Shown here: in pieces, positions 15,960-24,159 of the stretch
Layout of the letters: every line of letters starts with the position of its first letter
How positions within the stretch are numbered: the stretch's first letter is position 1
Source: Peptococcaceae bacterium UBA6116
Lineage (GTDB): Bacteria; Bacillota; Desulfitobacteriia; Desulfitobacteriales; Syntrophobotulaceae
Assembly: GCA_002423425.1 (NCBI GenBank)
Contig: DIWC01000063.1
Coordinates: 58,030-122,029 of the forward strand
Direction: 5' to 3'
Length of the DNA stretch: 64,000 nt
Position numbers and translations under genes: made by a program
The notes under the pieces: model-generated
Database searches by the model: none
Told to the model about the DNA's origin: nothing
What the model saw: only the letters and a program-made list of their open reading frames with translations

Positions 15960-16568
15960 TTTCGCAATCCCTTTCAGAACTTTAATCGCCTGTTCTTTGA
16001 TAACAGGTTCGGCATGTTCCTTCAAAAAATCATCTGTCATCATAATTGATTCACCGAATTCATCTAAAATAGCTTCTGCAATTTTCTTCTTCCTTAGAGT
16101 CCCTAAACTCCTAAGAGTTAAATAATACTCCTCTTCATATTCATATAGCGTTGATTGAACATTCGTCAGTGAAGGTAATAAACGGACAGCAGAAATCACA
16201 TCTTCAAATTCAAAAAAAACATAAACCCAGTCCTGCTCGGAATTAACTTTTGAGGCCGGCCTTGCGGTCTTCTTCTTTTCTTTAAAACTCGTTTGAATTA
16301 TATGATTTATTTCGGCATCAATTTGATCTTCCTGTTTAATTACAGTGATGACAAATTCATCTTCAGAAGCAACTGTTGCCTGAATCCAAAAGGGTTGATC
16401 AAGATTAAAATCAACCTCTTCACGTGCCTTAGAAATTAATTCCAAAAAGAATTGCTCAGTTCTTGCCGAACGTTGAAAAAAGTCTGAAAGGGAAATATTG
16501 CGGTCTGCCAACTCGGTAAAGGAGATAAAAATGCGAACCGTATTGTCGTTTACCTTAAGAATGCGCAT
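15948..16568 (-). CDS. mecA: Adaptor protein MecA
   Basis: Adaptor that delivers substrates to the ClpC-ClpP protease, known in Bacillus for ComK degradation. The protein has 206 residues: an N-terminal target-binding domain (MRILKVNDNTVRIFISFTELADRNIS), an acidic or charged linker (KEEKKKTARPASKVNS-like region around 95-112), and a C-terminal ClpC-binding domain with FEFEDVISAVRLL and YYLTL. The ATG at 16568 fits the family start; a GTG four codons upstream is less likely. No competence gene is near. Confidence 0.93.
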   Translation of the reverse strand: MRILKVNDNTVRIFISFTELADRNISLSDFFQRSARTEQFFLELISKAREEVDFNLDQPFWIQATVASEDEFVITVIKQEDQIDAEINHIIQTSFKEKKKTARPASKVNSEQDWVYVFFEFEDVISAVRLLPSLTNVQSTLYEYEEEYYLTLRSLGTLRKKKIAEAILDEFGESIMMTDDFLKEHAEPVIKEQAIKVLKGIAKKRS

Positions 16569-16677
16569 GTATACTTCCACTCTCCTTCCCCTTAACCTAA
16601 CTAAATTAGGGTTAAGAACTCAATTAATTCATATTATAACATAGACAGTCAATACGCATATTCCATAAACTTCCAAG

Positions 16678-17163
16678 CTAATCATATTTTATTATATGAT
16701 ATCTATCTGCAGCTTGTTGGGTTAATACGATACAACGAAATACCTCTTTTTTTATAGGAAGATAAGAAATTTGAACATAGTCATCTTTATGAAGCCTTTT
16801 AAATGTCTTATTGTCAATGTCAACTGTAAGAATATCTTTACCGTTTTGAAGAGTAACAAAATATTCAGAAGAACTGGATTGCCCGTTAACTGGCAAGTCC
16901 ACAACAATTCCTCGATATTCAGAAGGATAATGAAACCAATCGGCAAAGCTTCCAGCAAACATTTGCGTATAAATAATCAAAACCACCAGAGTTAGTGTTA
17001 ACCTCGAACCAACAGTAAACCGTTGGCTTGAGCTTTTCCCTGTATTATACTTCCTAAAAGCAAGATACAACCTTATCCCGAGAAAAAAATAAACTGCAAA
17101 AAGACCGCTAACAGCGGGCCAGCTTATTTTTAACAAAAAGATATAGTAGTCTAAACTGTTCAT
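16678..17163 (-). CDS. Uncharacterised two-TM membrane protein
   Basis: A 161-residue protein I cannot name. It has two membrane segments (about residues 12-31 and 54-75 from the ATG at 17163) with a short basic loop between, then an extracytoplasmic beta-rich part of about 85 residues (VVDLPVNGQSSSSEYFVTLQNGKDILTVDI pattern) that may be an OB- or barrel-like fold. The ATG at 17163 has AAGGAAAG upstream and is preferred over an in-frame start at 17214. It stands alone between mecA and the end of the motility block; no functional link is evident. Confidence 0.75.
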   Translation of the reverse strand: MNSLDYYIFLLKISWPAVSGLFAVYFFLGIRLYLAFRKYNTGKSSSQRFTVGSRLTLTLVVLIIYTQMFAGSFADWFHYPSEYRGIVVDLPVNGQSSSSEYFVTLQNGKDILTVDIDNKTFKRLHKDDYVQISYLPIKKEVFRCIVLTQQAADRYHIIKYD

Positions 17164-17274
17164 ATTCTTTCCTTTAAAAGAGACCCTTAAACTAGAAGTT
17201 AAGTCAAAAAGCAATTATAGCTTCGCATTTATATAATTTATTTTCTGCCGGCCTGTCAAGGTTCTTATAATTAA

Positions 17275-17309
17275 ACAAAAGAATGCTCCTTCATAGAACA
17301 TTCTTTTGT
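17275..17309 (-). terminator. Terminator at the end of the motility block
   Basis: ACAAAAGAATG and CATTCTTTTGT form an 11-bp stem with a 13-nt loop, followed on the minus strand by TTAATTATAA. It lies 8 bp after the cheW stop and closes the long minus-strand flagellar block. Confidence 0.8.
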
Positions 17310-17316
17310 TTTGTTA

Positions 17317-17757
17317 TTATCCAACAAGCTTGATTAAATCCTTGATCTCGTTATCTTCCAGTAAGTTTTCAGGACGAATTTGGATAATCATTCTATTAGC
17401 GAGGTTAATAATTCCACTGATAAAAGGTACAGTTATTAGAGCAGGCGGGGGTTCAACTTTCTCAAAAGTTCTTATTTCCTTAACTTCATCAACGGCAATT
17501 GCCACAAGGCTGTCATTAATCTCAACAATGATGGCAAAATTGTTCTTGCTCTCGTCCTCTAATCCGAATTTCTTATTTAAATCAACTAATGGAAGAGCTT
17601 GGCCCCTGATATTGATTAAACCTTTAATGTAAGGAGGCGCCTCCGGAAGAGGATGAATATCTATTAAACTGGTAATTTCTTGGACCATTTCTATAGGAAA
17701 TCCGTATTCTTCATTGCCGAGGGAAAAAATCACTGTTTGGAACCCCAATGTCCTCAA
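17317..17757 (-). CDS. cheW: Chemotaxis coupling protein CheW (second copy)
   Basis: Scaffold protein that links chemoreceptors to CheA. The 146 residues form the two SH3-like CheW barrels: FSLGNEEYGFPIEMVQEI at the N-terminus, PLPEAPPYIKGLINIRGQALPLVDL (36-60), and VDEVKEIRTFEKVEPPPAL in the second half. It is the last gene of the block, 16 bp after flgG. It differs clearly from the other CheW at 43695-44141 (acidic insert, other receptor-facing residues), so the two may serve different receptor sets or act with different CheA states. Confidence 0.95.
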   Translation of the reverse strand: MRTLGFQTVIFSLGNEEYGFPIEMVQEITSLIDIHPLPEAPPYIKGLINIRGQALPLVDLNKKFGLEDESKNNFAIIVEINDSLVAIAVDEVKEIRTFEKVEPPPALITVPFISGIINLANRMIIQIRPENLLEDNEIKDLIKLVG

Positions 17758-17773
17758 CCCCTTAACCTGCTAT

Positions 17774-18589
17774 TTAAACGCGGCCAACTTCATTGGCAGC
17801 TTTTTGCAGCAATGTATCGTTCATTTGGATTATTTTCTGATTGGCAGAATAGGATCGCATGACTTCAAGCATCTTGACCATTTGGGCATTCATATCAACA
17901 TTGGCGTCTTCAACAAAACCCTGCTCAACTCTTATATTTTCGGGAAGCACATCGATTGGCTGGTTGGCCGCCGTGTAAAGAGTTGTCAGGCCATCCCGTT
18001 GAAGATCTTCGGCAGGGATATTAACAATTCGAAGTTTATCAACGTCTGTCTCAATCTTAATTTCACTCGTAGTTCCATCTACCTTATCAGTTGTCGAAGT
18101 TTCAATATTCACTACAGTTCCATCAACTTTAATCTTAAAGTCTTTGGAAAGCGGCCCAATCGGTCCGTTCTTTCCCATTACCAGGTTACCCCCCGCAGTC
18201 CTTAACATTCCTGAAGGATCAAGCTCAAAATGACCGTTTCTAGTATAACACTCCCCTTGAAGGGTATCAACAACAAAGTACCCCGGGGAATTAAAGGCTA
18301 AATCGGTATTACTTCCTGTCTCTCTAATTTCGCCGGTTTCTGTACTGTATAATTTCTTTTCGGCATATACTCCTGTCCCCATAATCCCGAGCGGAACGTT
18401 CTCCGCAGGTCCTGTTCCTGAAGTAGACGGGGTCAAGCGGCTGACAAGCAGACGGGGAAAAGACGTGACTCTTTCGCTTTCTTGCCTGTAACCGGGAGTA
18501 TTTAAATTCTCCATATTCCGCCCTATCGTATCGCTTCTTTGATTGTCAAGAAGCATCCCCGAAGTGGCTGTGTATAATCCCCTAATCAA
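17774..18589 (-). CDS. flgG: Flagellar distal rod protein FlgG (FlhP-like)
   Basis: Axial rod protein between proximal rod and hook. About 271 residues. The N-terminal helix LIRGLYTATSGMLLDNQRSDTIGRNMENLNTPGY is the flagellar basal-body rod signature; the C-terminal helix ends NQKIIQMNDTLLQKAANEVGRV, like FlhP of Bacillus. Start chosen: TTG at 18589, placed four bases after a long G run plus AAG; a TTG at 18613 would add eight residues before the conserved helix. Downstream of flgB by 31 bp. FlgF and FlgG are hard to tell apart in Firmicutes; the rod role is sure. Confidence 0.88.
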   Translation of the reverse strand: MIRGLYTATSGMLLDNQRSDTIGRNMENLNTPGYRQESERVTSFPRLLVSRLTPSTSGTGPAENVPLGIMGTGVYAEKKLYSTETGEIRETGSNTDLAFNSPGYFVVDTLQGECYTRNGHFELDPSGMLRTAGGNLVMGKNGPIGPLSKDFKIKVDGTVVNIETSTTDKVDGTTSEIKIETDVDKLRIVNIPAEDLQRDGLTTLYTAANQPIDVLPENIRVEQGFVEDANVDMNAQMVKMLEVMRSYSANQKIIQMNDTLLQKAANEVGRV

Positions 18590-18619
18590 ATAACTTCCCC
18601 CCCCTGACAGCAATTATCT

Positions 18620-19024
18620 CTATCCTTTAATTACTTGCTTGAGCAAAGAGAGATGAGATGTTAGCATCGTAACCAGTGCATTATAGTGAAGTGTATTTTC
18701 AGCAAGCTTGGTCATCTCCGTATCAATATCAACATTATTACCGTCATTACGGATACTTGTACTCTCATCCTTTACCACAAAATCGGCGGCAGACATTCCT
18801 GTAGCAGGAACGCTTCCTGTTGTTGCGTCTTCTTGGGATACTGCAATGTTTTTTTGGTTATCCACGGCAGCCTGCAATACTTTTTCAAAATTCACATCTG
18901 ACCTTTTAAATCCCGGTGTATCAACATTGGCAATGTTATCCGCCAATACCTTTTGGCGCAGACCAAGACCGTCCAGGCCGCCTTCCAGCAAATTTAATAG
19001 TGGCGTATCCAACCAACCAGCCAT
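18620..19024 (-). CDS. flgB: Flagellar basal-body proximal rod protein FlgB
   Basis: Proximal rod subunit, 134 residues. It has the rod motif LRQKVLADNIANVDTPGFKRSDVNFEKVL near 24-52 and the C-terminal helix DTEMTKLAENTLHYNALVTMLTSHLSLLKQVIKG typical of FlgB. The ATG at 19024 has AGGGG six bases upstream; an ATG two codons earlier (19030) overlaps the preceding stop as ATGA. It lies between two other axial genes, far (about 23 kb) from flgC and fliE, with which it is normally clustered. Confidence 0.93.
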   Translation of the reverse strand: MAGWLDTPLLNLLEGGLDGLGLRQKVLADNIANVDTPGFKRSDVNFEKVLQAAVDNQKNIAVSQEDATTGSVPATGMSAADFVVKDESTSIRNDGNNVDIDTEMTKLAENTLHYNALVTMLTSHLSLLKQVIKG

Positions 19025-19026
19025 AA

Positions 19027-19854
19027 TCATCCCCTCATCGCAATGGCTAAAGTACTCATCTCATTTTGATCCTGAATAAGCCGTAAATTTAGCTCATAAA
19101 CCCTCTGCATCTGAACTAAACCGGTCATAGCATTTACTATATCAGTATTCGATCTTTCCAGCGTGGAACCCCTGATAAGTCCGTAGCCGTCCTCGCCAGC
19201 CACTCCTTCAACGGCTTTACCGGAAGTCTGGGTGGGCAAAAAACAATTATTACCAGCAAGTTCTAACCCATCGGGATTGGAGAACTTAAAGAGTGATATA
19301 TTGCCGAACGTAGCTATCCCCCTCGCCAGGTCATCAGCATTTTTGTAATAGCTGGAATAATCGTTAGTGTCCGGGGAGTCTATATTTAAGACTCCCCGGA
19401 TACTGCCGTTATCATCGACATGAATATTTGAAGCATTGGCAGGTATTCCAATGGGCGGCTCAAGCAGCATCCCTTGGTTATTGACAAGGTTACCGGCACT
19501 ATCGGTACTGAACGTTCCTGCCCGGGTATAAGCGAGACTTCCGTTATCAGTTTTCACTTGAAAAAAGCCATCGCCGTTAATAGCCATATCCAAGGGTTTA
19601 CCTGTATCAGTTAATATGCCTTGGGTAAAATCAAACCTTTTTCCCAAATAAAGGCTGGCCTCAAGGACAGGGTTCTGCGTAGCGGGCATCCCGCCGTACT
19701 GAGCGACCGTATTGTTTTTGTCCTGTGTGTCATAGCTTTCGTTTAAGGAAAGCAATTGTTCCTTAAACCCGGGGGTAACGGTATTGGCCATATTATTGGC
19801 AATTTTATCGATATTATTTTGCAAGCTCTGGAGGTACACAGACGATAATTTCAT
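19027..19854 (-). CDS. flgF: Flagellar rod/hook-basal body protein, FlgF/FlgG-like
   Basis: Axial protein of 275 residues. N-terminal rod helix with SLQNNIDKIANNMANTVTPGFKEQLLSL, a middle DMAINGDGFFQVKTDNGSLAYTRAGTFSTDSAGNLVN motif shared by FlgE/F/G, and a C-terminal helix LERSNTDIVNAMTGLVQMQRVYELNLRLIQDQNEM. It lacks the usual M-x-R-G-x-Y start and has a threonine where most have N-V-N/D, so it is somewhat divergent. Located between flgE and flgB. FlgF is the likelier role because the downstream gene resembles FlgG/FlhP more. Confidence 0.82.
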   Translation of the reverse strand: MKLSSVYLQSLQNNIDKIANNMANTVTPGFKEQLLSLNESYDTQDKNNTVAQYGGMPATQNPVLEASLYLGKRFDFTQGILTDTGKPLDMAINGDGFFQVKTDNGSLAYTRAGTFSTDSAGNLVNNQGMLLEPPIGIPANASNIHVDDNGSIRGVLNIDSPDTNDYSSYYKNADDLARGIATFGNISLFKFSNPDGLELAGNNCFLPTQTSGKAVEGVAGEDGYGLIRGSTLERSNTDIVNAMTGLVQMQRVYELNLRLIQDQNEMSTLAIAMRG

Positions 19855-19967
19855 ATAGCTAACTCCTTTTGCAAATTATCCTAAACGCAAACTTTTCGCT
19901 AATAGTGTTCCCTTTTTCAGTTGTTTGTGCAATTATTCTCTATAAAAGCCTAAAATCCTGCAATTAA

Positions 19968-19997
19968 TATAAACTTAATGCCGAATTAACAGGTCAA
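19968..19997 (-). promoter_or_regulatory. Candidate sigma-A-type promoter before flgF-flgB-flgG-cheW
   Basis: In the 153-bp gap after flgE, TTGACC and TTTATA are separated by 18 bp on the minus strand. The position, about 110 bp before the flgF-like start, is sensible, but this part of the sequence is AT-rich and such matches are common. Confidence 0.35.
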
Positions 19998-20007
19998 TTT
20001 ACCCGGA

Positions 20008-20934
20008 CTAGTTCCGCTTCAGGTCTATCAATTCCTGGAGAAGAGTGTCGGAAACTGTAATAACCCTGGAATTGGCCTGAAAACCACGCTGGGTTACGAT
20101 CATGTCCGTAAACTCCTGGGAAAGGTCGACATTGGACATTTCCAGATAGTTGGGGATAATCATGCCCCGTGCGCTGGCACCCGGAGCGCCGACATCGGCG
20201 GCACCGGAGTTGTTGCTTACGGTATAATAATTATTTCCTTCTGCGGTTAAACCGCCTTCGTTAGGAAAGGTTGCAAGGGCTATTTTATAGAGCGGTTTGG
20301 TCACGGAATTGGTTCCATCGCTATAAACTCCGGTAATTATGCCGTCCTGGCCAATACTATAGCTTTTCAGCTTGTAAGTGTTATCAATAGCTAATTGTTG
20401 ACCCAGCTGAAAGTTAATTCCGCCAATAGCAGTTGCGGCACCCCAATTGGCAGCAGCAATAGTAGGCGGAGTACCGGCAGTTTCTACCGCTCCATTCGTG
20501 TAGCCTTGAACCAGTGCTCCGCTGGATGAGTCAATCAAATTGCCGGCTTCATCAAAATCGAAGTTCCCAGTTCGGGTATAGAAATCTTTCCCACTCGAAT
20601 TGAGAATGAACATGCCCTCTCCTTGGATCATCATATCCGTAGCTTTCCCTGTGTACTGGGAACTGCCTTGACCCATGAGCTTGTCAACGGAACCGAGAAT
20701 ACTGCCCAGACCAATACTGACTCCGTTGGTTCCCCCACATGTCACTAACCCTGTAATATCATCAGTTTTTGGTGCCGAAGCTCCGCGGATCTGCTGTCCG
20801 AGCATGGAAGAAAAACTAGCTCTCTGTCTTTTATATCCGGCGGTATTAACATTGGCAATATTGTTTCCTATGACATCCATACTGATCTGTTCGTTTTTCA
20901 GACCGGTAATGGCTGAATACAAAGAACGCATCAT
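20008..20934 (-). CDS. flgE: Flagellar hook protein FlgE
   Basis: Subunit of the hook, 308 residues, at the short end for FlgE. N-terminus MMRSLYSAITGLKNEQISMDVIGNNIANVNTAGYKRQRASF is the hook/rod signature; FILNSSGKDFYTRTGNFDFDEAGNLID lies in the middle; the C-terminal helix reads VDLSQEFTDMIVTQRGFQANSRVITVSDTLLQELIDLKR. The glycine-rich, low-charge central domain is typical. Start: ATG at 20934 with GGAGG nine bases upstream. It follows flgD, its capping scaffold, by 36 bp. Confidence 0.95.
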   Translation of the reverse strand: MMRSLYSAITGLKNEQISMDVIGNNIANVNTAGYKRQRASFSSMLGQQIRGASAPKTDDITGLVTCGGTNGVSIGLGSILGSVDKLMGQGSSQYTGKATDMMIQGEGMFILNSSGKDFYTRTGNFDFDEAGNLIDSSSGALVQGYTNGAVETAGTPPTIAAANWGAATAIGGINFQLGQQLAIDNTYKLKSYSIGQDGIITGVYSDGTNSVTKPLYKIALATFPNEGGLTAEGNNYYTVSNNSGAADVGAPGASARGMIIPNYLEMSNVDLSQEFTDMIVTQRGFQANSRVITVSDTLLQELIDLKRN

Positions 20935-20970
20935 AAGGCGTTACCTCCTAATATTTTTCTGTTGTTTCTT

Positions 20971-21408
20971 TTAATCCTTAATCTCGCTGATATTATCCAT
21001 TGTCAGCGGAGTATCCCCAATCATCAGAGTCAGGGAATCGTCGAGCCACTTAACCGAAGAAATAGTTCCGGTAATTTCCGTTCCTTCACTGTCTGTACCT
21101 ACTACATTTTTACCGATCATGGCTGCTCCCTGCGTTAACAAAGATTGGCTGTTTAACTTCACCATACTCTCTTTCAGATCACTAATAGCCGTAGCCACAT
21201 TGCTCATTTGCTCCAAGGAACTGAACTGAGCCATTTGCGATACAAACTGTGAATCATCCATTGGGGACATTGGATCCTGGTTTTTCAGCTGGGTGATTAA
21301 GAGCTTAAGAAAATCATCCTTATTTAATTCCGTAGAATTAGAAATAGTGTCAGTCGAATTAGTACTCGACGTAGATGCCGAACTGGTTATGTTATTTACT
21401 GTACTCAT
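20971..21408 (-). CDS. flgD: Flagellar hook assembly scaffold FlgD
   Basis: Hook cap protein needed for FlgE polymerisation, 145 residues. A Ser/Thr-rich disordered N-terminus (export signal region) precedes the FlgD hallmark NKDDFLKLLITQLKNQDPMSPMDDSQFVSQMAQFSSLEQMSNV (about 29-71). The C-terminal part is short and lacks the Fn3/tudor domains of proteobacterial FlgD, as usual in Firmicutes. It lies 27 bp after fliK and before flgE. Confidence 0.96.
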   Translation of the reverse strand: MSTVNNITSSASTSSTNSTDTISNSTELNKDDFLKLLITQLKNQDPMSPMDDSQFVSQMAQFSSLEQMSNVATAISDLKESMVKLNSQSLLTQGAAMIGKNVVGTDSEGTEITGTISSVKWLDDSLTLMIGDTPLTMDNISEIKD

Positions 21409-21435
21409 ATTTTCCTCCTTTAGTGGCTAAAAATA

Positions 21436-22869
21436 TCAGGCACTGACATTAATCTTATGACCCGGCCAACTAACCGGCAGATAGGATGTAAATACCGTAG
21501 AAACGGTGTTTTCTTCTTCTTGCAGGGCCAATTTTGCCCCTTGTTTATACCGGTAATTATTCCTTCCTGAAGCTGATTGGTCATTGCCGTTATTGTTGCC
21601 CATCTGTAAATTGCCGCAGGCTACCCCTAACTGGGAAAGACTGTTCTTTAATTCCTGCAGACTGTTTTGCAGGATTAAGCCTGTAGATTGTTCCGATGCA
21701 TTGAATGTTAAATGAACCTGACCATCTTCCATCCTAACGGAAATATTGACCTTCCCCAAATCTTTGGGTTCCAGTTGAATGGAAAGTTCCTTTATATCTT
21801 TAGTATTCAGATTCTGATTTTTGAGAGCTTCCAGAACCTGATTCCATACTTTGGCCGAATCGACCGCTTGTCCTTTGTCAGTAAATATTTTTTCAATACC
21901 AAAGATATTATCTGTTCTATTATCAGATGATTTTATTTGTTCAGGAGCAACTATGTTCTTGCTAAAACCGTTCTCTTCTTCCTTTTTCTCCCCGGTAAAT
22001 GTTCCTTTCGAATGGCTGCTTTGGGTTGCCGTTAAGGACGGAGAAACTGTTCCCCTGTCGGATGAAGGATCTATTTTCCTTATCTGAACAGTATCTGAGT
22101 TGTTATTCCCTTCTGTTTTGCCCAGACCTACCGAAGGGACTTTGTTTATTCCTGCCTTCTCTGTTGAAATAGTCTTTATAGCTTTTACGGTTTGTAAATT
22201 TGTGTTTTCTATGACCATAGTGCTCTTGAAATTGCTTGTATTCTCTTTTGTTTTAGCGCCGTTCATATTTGTGTCTTCGATCGTTTCAATCGTTTTTGTG
22301 TTCCCAGGGTTCTTCATGGTCGCCATGTTTTCCTTGGCTCCGCCCTGCCCAACTGGTTGATCCTTAACAACCTCAATTTGGCCGGATAACTCTTTTAAGT
22401 ATTTCACTATTTTTATATATTCTTCCAACTCCGCTGGATCGAGAGAATTGGCTGCCGGACTATTAATCCCTTTAAGTCCCTGTGCCAATAAGGAGCTTCC
22501 CTGTTGCAGCTGATTGTCCTTACTGTTGCTGATGTTAGAAACAAGATCAGACAACGGGAAACTGGTAAAATCTCCAATGGATCCGGAATTGGCCTCCATG
22601 CCTGCCGGAAATAGGTTTTGAAGAACCGGAGCAATAGAACTCCACCCTACTGAGCCTGAAATAATATTATCCGTCCCTCCTGTAGAGTTATTGTCTGCCG
22701 CTTCTTCAGATGTTTGTCCTTCCACCCCTGTCTGAATTCCACAGAAATTTTGCAGTAACAGAGCAAATAATAACTGGTTTCCACTCAAATCAACTCCGTC
22801 TTTGCCCTGAGATTTCTCACTTTTTGTTCTTTCGGAATCCACCGGTGTCAGAACATTGGCTATATCCAT
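21436..22869 (-). CDS. fliK: Flagellar hook-length control protein FliK
   Basis: Molecular ruler and substrate-specificity switch for the flagellar exporter, 477 residues. The N-terminal two thirds are low-complexity, rich in Asn, Ser, Thr and Lys, as expected of the exported ruler. The C-terminal FliKC domain (about 350-430) shows ELSIQLEPKDLGKVNISVRMEDGQVHLTF and the following helix LQELKNSLSQLGVACG. First gene after the fliA terminator, with a sigma-28-type promoter 30 bp upstream of its start. GGAGGTGAAAGG precedes the ATG. Confidence 0.93.
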   Translation of the reverse strand: MDIANVLTPVDSERTKSEKSQGKDGVDLSGNQLLFALLLQNFCGIQTGVEGQTSEEAADNNSTGGTDNIISGSVGWSSIAPVLQNLFPAGMEANSGSIGDFTSFPLSDLVSNISNSKDNQLQQGSSLLAQGLKGINSPAANSLDPAELEEYIKIVKYLKELSGQIEVVKDQPVGQGGAKENMATMKNPGNTKTIETIEDTNMNGAKTKENTSNFKSTMVIENTNLQTVKAIKTISTEKAGINKVPSVGLGKTEGNNNSDTVQIRKIDPSSDRGTVSPSLTATQSSHSKGTFTGEKKEEENGFSKNIVAPEQIKSSDNRTDNIFGIEKIFTDKGQAVDSAKVWNQVLEALKNQNLNTKDIKELSIQLEPKDLGKVNISVRMEDGQVHLTFNASEQSTGLILQNSLQELKNSLSQLGVACGNLQMGNNNGNDQSASGRNNYRYKQGAKLALQEEENTVSTVFTSYLPVSWPGHKINVSA

Positions 22870-22899
22870 CCTTTCACCTCCTGCCTGCTACTATCTTTT

Positions 22900-22926
22900 A
22901 TATCGAAAGATATTTACTATACTTTA
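22900..22926 (-). promoter_or_regulatory. Sigma-28 (SigD) type promoter for fliK-flgD-flgE
   Basis: On the minus strand TAAA (22923-22926), 15 bp, then TTCGATAT (22900-22907). The sigma-D consensus of Bacillus is TAAA-N15-GCCGATAT, so the -35 and spacing are exact and the -10 matches 6 of 8. It lies between the fliA terminator and fliK, with the start site expected near 22893. Confidence 0.75.
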
Positions 22927-22939
22927 GAAATATATAGAA

Positions 22940-22975
22940 AAAGAAGCGTCTTCTAATCTTTGTGACCGCTTCTTT
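22940..22975 (-). terminator. Intrinsic terminator downstream of fliA
   Basis: On the minus strand AAAGAAGCG and CGCTTCTTT form a 9-bp stem with an 18-nt loop, followed by TTCTATAT. It begins 20 bp after the fliA stop and sits just upstream of the sigma-28 promoter for fliK, so it separates the two units. Confidence 0.75.
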
Positions 22976-22994
22976 GCATAGTTCTGGTGTGGGA

Positions 22995-23759
22995 CTAGAG
23001 AATATTCTTCTTTTGGCGGCCAAGGTAACCCCTTAACCGCAGTATCGCTTGGGAATGAATCTGGGATATCCTTGATTCCGAAAGGTTCATAATAAATGCA
23101 ATTTCTTTTAAGGTAAGTTCTTCTCTGTAATATAAAGCAACAACCATCTTTTCCTTCTCTGATAATTTATCAATGGCTTTCATAAGAATCTGTTTTTGTT
23201 CTTCTTTTTCAACCTGGTTAAATGATTCCTGTGATTTAGGATCGATAATAAAATCTAACGGAGAAGTATTGGAGTCCATAGAATCAGATGTGTTTACATC
23301 CTCCAGTGAAACGAGGGTCATATATTGCGCTTGCAAGAGGATAGCATTCAACTCATCCAAAGGCAGTTCAAGATGTCGAGCAACTTCTTCGATTGAGGGA
23401 TTACGCCCAAGAGTATTCTCCAATTGGCCAAAACCCTGATATACATGTTTTACTTTTTGGCGCGCCGAATGAGGGACCCAGTCCATGGCTCTTAAGCCAT
23501 CAATCATTGCCCCACGAATCCTTAAAGTTGCATAGGTCTCAAATTTTACCCCTCTGGAAGGATCGAATTTCTGCAGAGCATCAAGCAGGCCAAAAACGCC
23601 ATAACCCAAGAGATCCTCATCATCAATATGGGCCGGAAGAGATATCGCCAGCCTGTTAGAAATACGTTTGACTAAAGGCAGGTACTTTTCAATATGTTCT
23701 TCTGTCCAGCCTATGTGTTTAGATGTATTATACTGTCCACTATACAAACAATCCAGCAC
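22995..23759 (-). CDS. fliA: RNA polymerase sigma-28 factor FliA (SigD)
   Basis: Alternative sigma factor for late flagellar, motor and chemotaxis genes, 254 residues. Region 2 is visible as HIDDEDLLGYGVFGLLDALQKFDPSRGVKFETYATLRIRGAMIDGLR (about 42-89), region 3 as NPSIEEVARHLEL, and region 4 as DKLSEKEKMVVALYYREELTLKEIAFIMNLSESRISQIHSQAILRLR. Its inhibitor FlgM is encoded at 58681-58965. Two promoters of the expected sequence occur in the window (fliC, fliK). It is the last gene before a terminator, after cheD and a small membrane protein. Confidence 0.97.
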   Translation of the reverse strand: MLDCLYSGQYNTSKHIGWTEEHIEKYLPLVKRISNRLAISLPAHIDDEDLLGYGVFGLLDALQKFDPSRGVKFETYATLRIRGAMIDGLRAMDWVPHSARQKVKHVYQGFGQLENTLGRNPSIEEVARHLELPLDELNAILLQAQYMTLVSLEDVNTSDSMDSNTSPLDFIIDPKSQESFNQVEKEEQKQILMKAIDKLSEKEKMVVALYYREELTLKEIAFIMNLSESRISQIHSQAILRLRGYLGRQKKNIL

Positions 23760-23772
23760 CTCCCTGACGGGT

Positions 23773-24159
23773 TCATTGGTCTACTTCCCAACCCATTTTT
23801 CTTACCATTTCAGCCTTAGTATCGGCATCAGGCAATCCATCTTTTATACAGCTATTAATCTGCCCGGGAACATGTTCCTCTTTTTGCCTGTCCTCTTGCT
23901 TTGATCCATAGGTATTTATCTCACCTGACACATAATCGATTTTAGTAGATTGATTCTTCTTACCATTAGGGCTAGATAGCTTTTCCCATATGTAAATAAA
24001 ACTTTTTCCTAAAATGAATATTACCAAAAAAGCCAAGATAGGACGCAAAATGATCATAATAATATCATACTTATTAAAAACGGAAAATAACAGAACAACT
24101 ACCCCCGTAAGTACTGCGAGCTTAAAAAAAAATTCTTCAAATGTTTGTTTCCCCGACAT
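23773..24159 (-). CDS. Uncharacterised membrane protein between cheD and fliA
   Basis: A 128-residue protein with two close membrane segments (about 12-27 and 33-55) and a charged cytoplasmic tail of about 70 residues containing Gln/Glu/Lys-rich sequence. Its start overlaps the cheD stop by one base and it is 13 bp from fliA, so it must be cotranscribed. In Bacillus a membrane protein (SwrB) adjoins sigD and aids flagellar assembly, but there it follows sigD, has one membrane segment, and no sequence likeness can be claimed. Function unknown. Confidence 0.8.
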   Translation of the reverse strand: MSGKQTFEEFFFKLAVLTGVVVLLFSVFNKYDIIMIILRPILAFLVIFILGKSFIYIWEKLSSPNGKKNQSTKIDYVSGEINTYGSKQEDRQKEEHVPGQINSCIKDGLPDADTKAEMVRKMGWEVDQ

